A DNA stretch of 64,000 bases, taken from the NCBI GenBank assembly GCA_027924645.1, contig BSBN01000242.1, positions 1,612,001 through 1,676,000 of the forward strand, in the 5' to 3' direction. The position numbers and the translations under genes are program-made. This document shows, in pieces, positions 34,314-45,570 of this stretch (the first letter of the stretch is position 1; every line of letters starts with the position of its first letter). Origin of the DNA: Cunninghamia lanceolata (Eukaryota; Streptophyta; Pinopsida; Cupressales; Cupressaceae). The notes beneath the pieces are model-generated. The model was not told where the DNA came from. It ran no database searches and saw only the letters and a program-made list of their open reading frames with translations.

Positions 34314-34659
34314 TCCTATAGTGTGTATAGGGTTATGAATAGTCGGCTTGTGGCTATCTTAACTCTTAATTAAGTCATATTATCATTAGTTTATTGTTAT
34401 TTAGTTGTTTAGGTTGGCCTAAGGCTTATATAGGCCCATCTAAGTCGGCCTAGGTGATATCCTAGGCATAAATAGGTATATATAGGAGGTAGTGAGTCTT
34501 ATTTCATCATATTCAGTATTGTGTTCTCATTGAAGACTATTGGAGGTATCCCCCTCGAAGTGGTTTTGGAGGTTGCCCCCTCAAAGTGGCATATTATTAT
34601 CAAGTATTGGCAGCATATTTACTATTATATTCAGATATTGTGCAAGTTGTTTCATTACA
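34300..34659 (+). repeat. 3' LTR of the chromovirus (360 bp)
   Basis: Begins directly after the PPT GAAGAGGGGGGGCA and ends GTTTCATTACA before GTTCC. The end of the integrase frame overlaps its first bases. Confidence 0.96.
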
Positions 34660-35108
34660 GTTCCTTATATCTATACCCTTTGTGAAGGGTAGGGCCACTT
34701 CCAGGAAGGAAGTTGTGTGGGGACCGCCGGTTTGTGGTTGGAGGAAAAGCACTCGAGTGATGCTCTCCTTCCCATGCAGAAGACAAGATGAGACTTATGA
34801 AGATAGATGTCAAAGTTCCAGATACAGTACATTCTTTTATATGACTTGATAGTCAAACATTATGTGTAAACTTATCATTGATGCTATGAGCAAAACATTG
34901 TAAATGTATAGTGAAAGGAATTCACTAGTATGTTATCTTTGGAATTGTTGTAAATTTCAGTTTTAAAATATCCAGAAAAGATATGCATATTGATTTTGCT
35001 TATGATATAGAATATTACTTTGCTTAACTATGTTTATGTTAATCATGACCTTGTACTTAATGGTAATTAAGTTGGTTAATTTTGGGTAATGAGAGATGGC
35101 ATGTTACA

Positions 35109-35202
35109 TTATGGATCAGGGGCATATCAATTGGCCACTCTCAAAGGGGAATCTTTGGAAGAACCCATCAATGTCATGCACCTTAATAAATTCTATGCTT
35201 AA
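35109..35202 (+). pseudogene. C-terminal tail of the Tat-type integrase after the solo LTR
   Basis: Reads GSGAYQLATLKGESLEEPIN and ends NVMHLNKFYA at the stop TAA 35200-35202. The matching tail of the minus-strand element (GSGAYTLATPDDIPLDEPLN...KFYA) is at about 45571-45650. It is the continuation of the frame broken at 26484. Confidence 0.88.
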
Positions 35203-36076
35203 TCCTCTAAAACATAAATGGTTGATGTGTGGTATTCCTACCTTGTGTCTTGTGCCTTTGTCATCTATGTTCCCCCCATCCGTTTGGTGTATTGTTGTCT
35301 CTTTTAAATTACATTATCAAGGGCATGTCTTTAGTATATGGTTATGCATATGGATATTTGAAGCAAATCTAAAAACTTCTAAAAGCCAATATCCTAATAA
35401 GCAAGAAGCCTTGACCTTAAAAAGATCCTTGTAACCTAAGTTAATCTCTTAATTTTGTCTAAAAAGTCAAATCTCTCACAAATCCAAATCTAATATCAAA
35501 ATCATGATGCCTTAATAGGATATATCTTTCCTATATCAGGCTATCATCTTTATCTAAATCTTGAGCTTAATAAATTGGAAAAGGACATTGTGATGTTTTA
35601 ACTTATTTTTATTTGGGGACTTTTCGGGGCCATTTGTGTTTTCTTTCTTAGTATGTTGTGTATTCTTATATATATCTTTTTTCCCTTATGGGTGGTTTTA
35701 GCATAGGAGTGTCTTGGTCAGTGTATATACAATTTGTATCTTTTTTCAGTGACATGTGTGTTTGGTGGTCAAATTGTGGCTGAAGAATGTTGTCTGTGTG
35801 CATCAAATCATTTTGTTGTCATTTGCCTTTTTATCTATTTATTTTATCATGATTATCTTATCTCATATCTTGTGCCTTTTAGTGTTTTATCTTTGATCAT
35901 TTTGTCATTTGTATCTTTTACCTTTTAGCTTATACTTTAGATGATCTTATCTCTTTATCTTATTTTGTTTTATGTCTTCAATCTTTCATTGTTTTATGTC
36001 ACATTTCGAGGAAGCTTGAAGATCTCTACACCATGATGTGTATGGAGAGTGAGGAATGACGACATGTGTGCATGTA

Positions 36077-36147
<71 letters not shown>

Positions 36148-36481
36148 CCACTCTATGATGAAAAAGAAAACATAACTAAAAGTATCCTAGATGGATCTAT
36201 TCTATTCTATGAAGGACATACAATGAGTGCAATCATATCATCCATAATCCTATCACATAGTCATTTTATCCCAACCTTTTCATCTTATATATTTTTCCTT
36301 GTAATTAACATCTCTTCTTTTCGAAAGTTTGCCTTGTGTTCTCCAAGTCAACCTCCCGAGGGGGCATCATCATCAGGACATTCTTCCAACTTTTTCTTCC
36401 AGCTTTTTCTTCCATCTTTTTCTTCAGTGTTCTTTGATACAATGCCACATGGGCATGACATTATATCAAAGAGGGGCAAAA
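35203..36481 (+). other. 3' untranslated region and PPT of the Tat-type derivative
   Basis: No gene. T-rich sequence with a (GT)n run, then a stretch rich in TTCTTCC and TTTTTCTTCC near 36385-36425, and the PPT AAAGAGGGGCAAAA just before the LTR. Confidence 0.7.
36084..36146. repeat. (GT)n microsatellite
   Basis: About 63 bases of GT dinucleotide in the 3' untranslated region of the Tat-type element. Confidence 0.97.
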
Positions 36482-37620
36482 TGTAGACACTCAAAATTAA
36501 CATAACATGTTATTTTGCCCTTTCATCATACTTCTGTATTTCTTCTATTTTCCCTTATTTAATTAAATAATTAAATAATATTAATTATTTAATTAAATCT
36601 AATTATTCCTCTTTCTTTTAAAATTAATTAAATAATGTCAATTATTTAATTAAATCTAATTATTCCTCTAAATTTAATTATTTCTCCTTTTTCAAAATAA
36701 TTAAATTATTTAATTATTTAATTATTTAACCATTCTTCCAAATAAATAATTAAATTAAATAAAATTATTTAAATAAATAATATTTAATTATTCTCTCTAT
36801 TATTCTCTCCTCATGGTTAAATAATACAAAAATTATTTAAATTCTCTTCACATCTTCTCAAATTAAATAAATAACTCTAATTTATTTAATTTCATCTCAC
36901 ATTGCTTTTTGAAATAAATAAATAAATCTTATTTATTTTCCTCCAAAATCTTATTTCCTCACATGTGTTTGGAGGATAAATAATAATAAATATTATTATT
37001 TAAAAATCTTCAACACATGCCTATTTGTCTCATTCAAATCTCCACCTCCTCAAATTTGACTTGGAGTTATCAAATCAATTCCCTTAATTTTTTAAGTGGA
37101 CTCATGTCAATTTCCCTAATTTGTGGATGCAACTTCTTAGTCATCTCTTGCAAATCCTTGATTTATGCATGTAACTCCTTATAAACTCTTGCAAATCCAT
37201 GATTTGTGGAGTTAACTCCTTGATTATCTCTTGGCTTGTTGTCTCAACAATTATGGACCGTTGATCATATATCAGTTCTTTTCGATCTCAACCCTTCGTT
37301 ATTTTCAAGAAAAACTATATAAGAACGCCTCCTCTAATCCATTTGACAACACTTCATTTTGTAACCTTACTCTATCATTTTGATTCTTGAATTCTATCCA
37401 TCATCAAGCACTCAATCATCCAAGCAATTGTCAAGAATGTTATGCAAATATGAGAGCAATTATATCACGAAGATCACGATATAGAAACAACAGATCTATT
37501 TAGTGTTGATTGTTAATAGTTTTATTTGCATTTATAGTTTTATCTTACTCTGTTGTGTAGTTTTAGATATGTAGATTTCATTGTATCCATTTGATTTGAG
37601 TTCATTGTTGTTGATCTACA
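36482..37620 (+). repeat. 3' LTR of the Tat-type derivative (1,139 bp)
   Basis: Starts TGTAGACACTCAAAATT after the PPT and ends GTTGATCTACA; the termini TGTAG/CTACA are inverted repeats. The first 500 bases are a mosaic of AATTAAAT words. The start matches the LTR start of the minus-strand element (TGTAGACACCCAAAAATAACC at 56962). The next base runs into a copia RT, suggesting insertion there. Confidence 0.87.
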
Positions 37621-39030
37621 TTTCTAACTCATATAATAGCATTGAGAAGTACAAAGCATGGTTGGTTGCGAAGGGTTACTTCCAATTCTTGGAGTTGATT
37701 ACGGTGAGATATTTTCTCTTGTAGCTAAAATGACATCCATTCATTTTTTGCTTTCTATTATAGTAGGTTATGATATAGATATCGAGCAAATGGATGTGAA
37801 AACAACATTCCTTCATGGTGATTTAGAGGAAGAAATTTATATGACACAACCAAAGTACAAGGTGGTGAAAGGTAAAAGTCATTTGGTCTGTAAGTTAAAA
37901 AAAATCCCTATATGATTTAAAATAGAGTCCTAAGATGTGGTATCATAAGTTTGATACATATGTGTTGAGTTTGGGATTTGTACAGTCTAAATCTAATCAC
38001 TGTGTGTATTTCAAATATGATGTGGTAGTTTCTTGGTTATTGCCTGGGATGTTGATGACATGTTTATTGGCAAAGAAAATGGTTTGATTGCAGTATTAAA
38101 ATATCATTTCTCAGTAGATTTTGAAATGAAGGACCTTGGTGTGGCAAGACACATTCTAGGAATGGAGATTAAAAGAGACAGATAGAATAGAAAGCTTTGG
38201 CTAGGCCAGAGTAAGTATGTGGATACTATTCTAAGAAGATTCAATATGCAGGGTTCTAGACCATTACATGTTCCTGTTATGATGGGAATGAATTTTTCTA
38301 TCTCACATTGTCCTACATCCCCATCAAAGATGGAAAACATGAACCAAGTACCATACCAGAGTGCAGTTGGAAGCTTAATGTATGTTATGATATGTATAAG
38401 ACCAGACATTGCCAAGTAGTGGGAGTTCTTTCTTGATACATGTCTAATCCAGGAAGAGCACATTGGGATGTGGTAAAGAGAGTCTTCAGATACTTGTGGG
38501 GTACCTTAGAGTACTCTATATGTTTTCATAGAATAGGAGACCAACATTCCTTAGATATTAGAGGCTATGTAGATTAGAATGGGCTAGTGATGTTAATAGC
38601 ATAAGATCCACCAATGCCTGTGTGTTTACATTATTTTGTGGTGCAATCAGTTGGATGATCAAGTGATAGGTTGTGGTCACTTTGTCCACTACAAAGGTAG
38701 AGTATATGGAAGCTACTCATGTTTGTAAAGAAGTCATTTGACTTAAAAGATTGTGTTCAGATATAGAGTTCAAACAGGGTGTAATGACAATATATTGTGA
38801 CAATCAGAGTGAAACCTCCTTAGCGAAGAACCCAACTTTTCATGCTAGGACCAAGCAAATTGATGTATAGTATCATTTCATGAGAGATATGGTTGAGGAT
38901 GGTAGAGTGAAGCTGGAAAATATAGACACTTTGGTGAATGTTGCAGATGCATTAACAAAGCTATTAAGCACTGAGAAGTTCAGATGTTGTTTTGAATTAA
39001 TGGGTCTTTCGACACCCAAAAATTAGTTAC
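37621..39030 (+). pseudogene. Old Ty1/copia RT and RNase H relic
   Basis: Begins abruptly at the LTR end with SIEKYKAWLVAKGY, in mid-RT. It then has IEQMDVKTTFLHGDLEEEIY, WDVDDMFIGK (the damaged catalytic block, near 38045), FEMKDLGVARHILGMEIKR, VPYQSAVGSLMYVM, and an RNase H tail with ARTKQIDVQYHFMRDMVEDG and VADALTKLLSTEKFRCC. Many stops and frame changes make it much older than the elements around it. The 5' part is not in the window. Confidence 0.88.
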
Positions 39031-39074
39031 ATGTTTTCTATAGGCTCTTGCAAGGTGTTTGACAAGTGGGAGAA

Positions 39075-39639
39075 TGTTAAAGAAAACATTAAAGAAAAAA
39101 ACAATGTCTCAACCTTACATGATAAAAAATGGTAAGAGCCAAGACTAGAAGATTTTATTATAGGTGTAAAGTGGCTATTTTGAGAAGTATCTTGCATGGA
39201 GATAGAGACAAGTTGGCATTCAAGATAATTATGAGATTTATGATGGGTGTCATTATTTGTTTTATTATATGTTTTTAAAATGGACTGCTCCACCTTTTGA
39301 AGATTCTCATATGCAATGCAATTTTTTATATATTGGTTCTTTTAGATAGTCATTTGTGTGAGCTTAGTTTGCAAGTCTTTATGCTGTTGGAATACTGCTG
39401 AAATTTCTCTAGGATTGAGTTAAGGTGAAAACTCCTTTAAGAACTTGCATTGCAATTATGTTGTAATTTGTTTCAAGATTTGATAATACATTGTGGAGGT
39501 TTTGGAGTGTGGGGTTTTTCTCTCGAAAGGGTTTTCCCCATGTAAATTACTATGTTATGCTTTATGATTATTCTATTTATGTTGTTTCATATGTGTTTCT
39601 TGAAATCTCTATAATTGTTGATTTGAAATTTGCATAACA
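39075..39639 (+). repeat. Probable 3' LTR of the old copia relic (565 bp)
   Basis: A PPT-like GACAAGTGGGAGAA precedes TGTTAAAGAAAAC; the end is TTTGCATAACA. TGTTA/TAACA are inverted termini. The 5' partner is missing, so the ends rest on PPT position and termini only. Confidence 0.7.
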
Positions 39640-41592
39640 CTCCTCACAAGGTTAGCGTATGAAGTGTTTCCGCACACCTTTGCTTCCTTACAATTCCCAA
39701 CCTTCTTTCAAGTTGTATAAGAAGATATGCATTCCTAATTTTGATTTCATAATTGACAGGGATAGATGAGATACTTGGATTCACAATTTGGAAGCTACTT
39801 CAAGACAACCAAATCTCATAGAGCCACAAAAATTTATGTAGATGAGGTCCATATGAACGATCAATATCTCATCCAATGGTAGTCTTATATGCAACTTATA
39901 GAGGCAACAAAAAATAAATATTAAGTTTAATAATGTTGTGTACACTATATAGGATGGTGAAAAACATTCTTGCTACAACCTTTTCTTTTGGGTATAGAAA
40001 GGGTTCCCACACTCATTGATTCACTATCACTATGACGTTTACTATCATTATGATACTCATGCTCATGACTTAAGACCATTCTTATTTTCATATGTCGTTG
40101 TATGTGTAGGAAGAGAGTTGGTGAGCTATGAGGCATCGATTCCAACAATAGGAATACAAAAGTTTGTCTTCATGGTGCCTAAGGTTTTTCTCAACACTAT
40201 GATCTTTCTATGCCCCTCATCATCATTAAATTCAATGCTAAAATAGAAATAGAGGAGATAGGTTGTAGAGAATAGAATTGAAGGAATTGGAAGTTGTTTA
40301 ACCCCTATGTTGTTTCGCCCTCCTCCTGGCTCTTTCCATGTTGATACACAACCTAAACTACTAGAGAAATTAGGACAATTAACATGCATATAGCAACAAT
40401 GGACTCCCCCACACACCCCCCCCCCCCCCCCCCCCCGCGGCAAATGTCCTTTTTGAGGGTCCCTTTGCAAGGCCATATATTGATTCTTACTTTGCAAATT
40501 CAATGATAACAATGGGGCATGCTAGTGTTAGAAGTGGATTGAATGGAAAAATTTGTCAAGTATGCTCTACCTTATAACTAGTGGTGAGTTGAGAGAACAA
40601 GAGAAACAACCTACTATAACATGAGCTTGATTATAATTGTATCCAATACCCATTTGAGTTGTAGCCTAGCTTACCATTGTATAGGCTTATTTACCAAATA
40701 CTCTTCACATTTGTAAGATATATCTCATTATATTCACATTTTTTAATGGAGTGTCTTTGTGATTCACCTTGCAGAAGACCCTTTATTCTCTATATCTTGA
40801 TTAGATACTATTGCCCATACTTTAATATTGATACTACAATTAAAAGAAATGACAACCCCAAAATAAGGGATTACACAAGTACCATAGTACATAGAAAGCA
40901 TGTTTATAAACAAAAAATGTAGTATGCTTGCAACTTGCAAGCAAGACCAATACCGTCAAACTCTAAAATCAAGAATAATACATGAGATATTGTAGGAAAA
41001 AGATTGAGGTCATGTCATATGAAGTCTCCTCTTTTTACATAGTTCATCCCACCCAAGCGGTTTGCACCATTGTCTTAAATCTGATTAGTGAATGGAGACA
41101 CAAACTTGACTTCAATAGTTATGAGGGATATTTGTTCCTCTGGTCAATGCAAAGGCTTATGGAGACTACAATTGGGCAGACACTAGACACTCAAACAATA
41201 GATGGAAGATTTGTCTAATTTTCATTAGGTTTGTGTTCAATTATTTCTAGGAGAAGATAATGAATGACATTGGATTAGCATTGGATTTTTTTTAGATTAA
41301 GTTGCCTTTTTCATTTGTGTCATGGACTCTAATACATTGCACGATACATATTTCTACATATCTGCAAGGCTCATTTTTCAACTTCCATCTTTTTTACTTC
41401 CTACAAACAAAATAACTCTGATAATGATGATTGTATCTCTATGACAAATAAGAATTTTCCCAAGAGATATTGGGAAGTTTTTTATCTCTAAAATTTGTAT
41501 TTCATCATCTTTTTGTCTTTTGTTGCATGAAAAACAATCAATTTGCATCCAAGGTTGGATAATTGGCCTATTACATAGCATAATATCTAGCC
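39640..41592. other. No recognisable gene
   Basis: AT-rich, with several short open frames lacking family resemblance. It includes a 21-C run at 40416-40436 next to CACACAC. Confidence 0.6.
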
Positions 41593-41832
41593 TCAAAATA
41601 ATGTTATGTTATGTACAATTAGAACCATACTAATAGCTAAGCCTTCTACAATGTTATGTACAACAATGGCTATGGTAACCAAAATCTCTTGTGATAGTCC
41701 TTTATAGCCAACAAAGGAGACCCCAACAATGAAACATTCTCCAATGAATGAAGTCATTACTGTAATAACCAACACCATCATATGGCAATGATGCTCTTTT
41801 ATTAATGAGAGAAGTTTTGAACAATCTCCCAA
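41593..41832 (-). pseudogene. ZIP-family metal transporter relic
   Basis: The minus strand reads VGVSFVGYKGLSQEILVTIA and then IVVHNIVEGLAISMVLI, which matches the conserved membrane segment of ZIP zinc transporters (HNxPEGLA motif), close to the plant subgroup with GVGVSFAGSKG. The key proline of HNxPEG is replaced by Val, and homology stops at both sides, with no further membrane segments seen. It is probably a decayed exon or processed fragment. The assignment relies on about 40 residues. Confidence 0.6.
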
Positions 41833-42109
41833 AAAAATGAAGAATGTTCAAGGACTTTTTATATAATAAAGAGGCATAGCTATAACCATGTAACTAGATC
41901 CAAGCAATGAAATGCCCGAGTTGTGAAAATTTGAGGCAATTGGAGATGCAATATTTTTTTTTGCTCAGTAAATGCATCTATGGGGGATGCTCCCTATATT
42001 ATATAATAACCAAAAAGAAACAATGAAGATATCAACTATAGACTACAATATACTATAAACATCTATATCTATAACTACATGCTAACTTATTATATTGGAA
42101 TACATTCAC

Positions 42110-42540
42110 CTTCTGCTACCTTCACCCCTACATCAATGAAGCTTTGCATCCAATTGCTTCTATCATCACCCTTCATTGCCAACATCTATTTAAGGAAATC
42201 CACTGCTTTGTCCACCTTTTGTCTCCTGTTGTAATACTTCCCCTTTCTGTTAGATGTGAGGAATGAGAGCTAGGTTACCATGTCTCTACTGTGATTAAGA
42301 CGGTGAAAGTCTCTTGGCAGAGGCACTCCATTGCCATATTTGGCCATCGCTAAGATCTCATCCAAGCCCCCCAAGAAATTCTTTTTGATCAGGGCCTTAG
42401 CAATAACAACCACATCTTCTTTAAGCTCCTTGAAATCCAACAAAGAAGCAACAAACATCAACGAGACGTCAATATTAACCTTCTAGTGATGATCTACTGT
42501 AAGGAACTCCTCCCCCAAGACCCATTGGACCACCATGAGA
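42110..42540 (-). pseudogene. Unrecognised coding-like relic
   Basis: The minus strand is protein-like for about 140 codons with only three or so stops: blocks SLLDFKELKEDVVVIAKALI, LGGLDEILAMAKYGNGVPLP, QKVDKAVDFLK and WMQSFIDVGVKVAEGE. The even composition and helical pattern suggest a former host gene or transposon gene. I do not recognise the family. The left edge near 42110 and right edge near 42540 are approximate. Confidence 0.35.
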
Positions 42541-44557
42541 AGGATGTCATTTTAGTTTTGAAAATGCAATTAGAGAGATACTAATTAAATGAATTGAAAG
42601 GAAACAATTATAACTTAGAACATACACATCACATTATTTTCTCTTCGAATATTTTTACATAGTTCAAGGAGACAAGATTAGCAGAGATAAAAATTTAGTG
42701 ATTATGACTCGATACGAAAGTAGCTTTTTTATGTGTTTGGAAAACATCAAAATAAAAACTTGCAAAAGGAAGTCTGAATGTCCAATTGTATATTGTAGCA
42801 ATTTTATTTTAGAAAGCAATGTGACTAACAACACCTTCGCTAAATAACGTAAGTATCAAGACTTAAAGATGGATAAGCACTTTGCAAAATTTAATGAAAA
42901 ATTCAATAATAACTCCAGAAGGAGTTAACCCAATAGTGACTAAAACTGCTTAACAATTATGTTAATACGATAAGTAGTTTATATCTTGACAACGTATTAA
43001 CTCTTTCGATTTAGTATTTTATAATTTATAATAAATATTAGTGTTTTTATAATTTAGTTTTATTTTAATATTTTTTATTATTTTATTTAATATATATTGT
43101 AGCTTTATTTTTATTTTTTTGAAATATTCTTTTGTTTTGTCTTTTAATTTAATTAATTAATTTATATGTATGCATTTTGTTTTCTTAATAAAATATTAAT
43201 GATTGTAAAGTTGTATTTCAAAATTGTTGATTAAACAACACCTACAAAAATCATTAACTCAAAATAATTAATATTAACCAATTAACTGTAAATTGTAAAG
43301 TTGATTTTGATTGTGAACCTACAAAAATAATATTCTATACACAAAAAAAATGTAATGCACTTTTATATACAAAAATAGTAAATAAAAATGATATATCTTC
43401 TATGCACAAATCCAATTGTACTCTCTAACATATTACTTACATATGATTTTCTATCCACATGCTTAGTAATATCTAGACAATTTCATTACAATAATTACAC
43501 TGATAAGCATTCCCTTAGTGAGGAGCACTTGATGAAATATATAAGTCAATGGTCCAGATTAAAAGGACTACCATAAAAAACATCTTGTTCATTGATTTTT
43601 TCAAAGAATATCATTAATGATAAGAAAAAAAAGTTCACTTTTTTTACTTTAACAATAAATTGTTAATTTCATTTTATTCTTTTCTACTCCAATCATGGGT
43701 GATGGGGACTCAACAGTTGTGTACTAGAAAGTCAAAACTATTAAATGGGGTAGATTCTTTGCCTAGAGGTTGGTGTGCATTGTGCTTTCAACATGGTTCA
43801 TAGTGCATGTACAATGTCCAATAAAATATGTTTTATAGGAAATTTGAGCTAGTTTAGTCAATTCTGGTAGGGAATATCAAATATGATATTATAGCATAGT
43901 GCCCATAACAAGCCTGTCTACACCTTACACATCTATAATTTGAGATCAAATCGGATTGTGATCTCTTTTAAATCAAATCATATTGTGATCTCTTTGAAAT
44001 TGGATGGTTATCAAATTCTATAAATCAAATGGAGTTGGCATTCTTTCAAGGAAAATCTACTCCACCCATCCATTTTTCTACTTTTTTCTCACCATAGTCA
44101 CTCATAATGACATCCATCATAGTATCTCTAGCTAATGATTTACTTACCGAGAAGCTTAGAGTTGCATATATTAAGGTAGGAAACAACATCATGGATTTCC
44201 TCCTCTTCTTCAGAGAATTTGTTAATGTTTCTGATCATGGCTTCCATGCCCACTTTCAAAAGCTTCTTCCTTTTGTTGGTACCATCGAATTGCAATGTTG
44301 ACTCTTCAACATAGTTCTTTGTAAAATATTGTGGGTTTGAATCCTGGATCTTGTTTTAAGAAAATTCAAGTCAAGCACCATGCAGATTGTCCTCAACGTG
44401 TGCAGGGGTAGTTGCCAAACCAAAGAAGAAGCCCCCATCTTCTACAATGCAATAATTTTTTTAAAATATCAACAGATTTTGAGCCCAAGTTCGCAATGGG
44501 ATTGAGTATATATGCAAATTTGTGTTGTGTCAATGCTTCTTACCAAGAGTATGCTTC
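42541..44557. other. AT-rich DNA, no gene recognised
   Basis: Very A/T-rich between 43000 and 43700. The short frames (for example 44107-44301) show no family features. It ends with CATAC, the target duplication of the next element. Confidence 0.6.
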
Positions 44558-44562
44558 CATAC

Positions 44563-45047
44563 CGTGTATGAGGAAAATTGAGAGGTCGAATGATAAAATC
44601 AAAATAATGATAATGACAACTCAATAACCCATAACATAAAGAGATCGATCTAAGTAAAAAGCCAAAATCAATGAATAAATCAAATAAAACAAGAAAGCCT
44701 TCACCTAGATTGTATAGTTCTCTTTGTATGAATGTAGATTGCTCAATAACGTTGCAAAATCATGTTTGCAACAAGTGGATGTATGTGTATTCATGCTCAA
44801 AAAATCGATGTCAAAAGATCATAAGGTGCTCAATGATGCAATGTATACTCAATTCGCTGTCAAGGAATGCTTGAGAATAAGTGATCAAAGAGGATTTGTG
44901 AAGGAGATGAGGGGGGTTTATATAGGTTTTAAACATGATCGATCAACGGATGAAATAAATCCATAGAATGAATGGTTGAGATAAATCAAATAACTCATGA
45001 TGAATGTGCACATGACATGTGCCACTCCAAAAAGTTATTTTTATTGT
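44563..45047 (-). repeat. Partial 3' LTR of the Tat-type element
   Basis: Matches 55794 to about 56272 of the 5' LTR. The remaining 690 or so bases of U3 are absent. The outer end keeps the target duplication, so the loss is internal, at the junction with the 3' untranslated region. The terminal T has changed to C (44563). Confidence 0.85.
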
Positions 45048-45570
45048 GATGATGTAGGAAAAGTGTTGTCGTTGTGGAGAGATGGTTGAAGTGCTTGTGT
45101 TTTTTTTGTTTTTGTTTGTGTTTTTGTTTTACAGTGAACCACGAACAAGGATCCATTCCTAGACCTAGGTTAAGGAAAGAGTTGCCCCCATTCTAGTAGA
45201 GGTGTTGTTATGGTTGACTGACATAGGATAACTGATGATGGAGAAGACATGGACAGTTTGACCTAGGACAAGACAATGATAACTGTTGACATAGATCAAG
45301 ACGTGGGATGACGATGATGGACATTGACAAATTTCCAAGCTATTCTAGATAGGGAGATGGAAATGCAAAAAAGGTCAATGGTTTTATTATGGATGGATGG
45401 ATGAAATTCATTATGAAAGAGACACGAAATGAACATGACTCGAAAGATGATGGATGTTGACTCTAGACATAGCACCTATTTGCCAGGTTTTCACTATGGT
45501 ACTTATCCAAGGCACCTATTTACTAGGTTTTCACCAGAGGATGGATTTTTTTTATGAATACTCTGAGCAT
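45048..45570 (-). other. 3' untranslated remnant of the Tat-type element
   Basis: Between the integrase stop and the truncated LTR. It contains a direct repeat, GCACCTATTTRCYAGGTTTTCACYA, near 45473-45537. No PPT is recognised; it was probably removed with the U3 deletion. Confidence 0.6.

Larger units (their letters stand above)
29092..34659 (+). mobile_element. Reina-like Ty3/gypsy chromovirus (5.57 kb), inactive
   Basis: LTRs of 360 bp at 29092-29451 and 34300-34659, target duplication GTTCC at 29087-29091 and 34660-34664, PBS at 29454-29465, and a G-rich PPT before 34300. Gene order is gag, protease, RT, RNase H, integrase, chromodomain. The short length, short LTRs and chromodomain fit the Reina lineage. 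I count six differences between the LTRs, so it is moderately recent. Several stops, one frameshift and catalytic substitutions make it non-functional. Confidence 0.94.
26485..35108 (+). mobile_element. Solo LTR of about 3.05 kb, itself split by a chromovirus
   Basis: TGTTACACCCCC starts at 26485 and ...TGTTACA ends at 35108. Flanks are CTATG (26480-26484) and TTATG (35109-35113), a 5-bp duplication with one mismatch. Removing it, with the nested element at 29092-34659 and one GTTCC, rejoins the host integrase reading ...VVIASY with GSGAYQLATLKGE. No PBS, PPT or coding region of its own was seen in 26485-29091 or 34665-35108, so recombination between two LTRs is the simplest history. It has internal tandem repeats near 27773-27889 and 27969-28081. 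Confidence 0.78.
23238..37620 (+). mobile_element. Tat-type Ty3/gypsy deletion derivative, interrupted by a nested solo LTR and chromovirus
   Basis: Coding parts: gag 23238-24642, protease with G-patch 24643-26484, and the integrase tail 35109-35202; then a 3' untranslated region, the PPT ATCAAAGAGGGGCAAAA (36465-36481) and the 3' LTR at 36482-37620 (TGTAG...CTACA). The 5' LTR, leader and N-terminal gag are missing. The proteins resemble those of the minus-strand element at 44563-56962 block by block. RT, most of both RNase H domains and the integrase core are absent. Confidence 0.85.

Noticed and set aside
40416..40436. Run of 21 C residues
   Set aside because: Probably a simple repeat next to CACACAC; its length may also be an assembly artefact.
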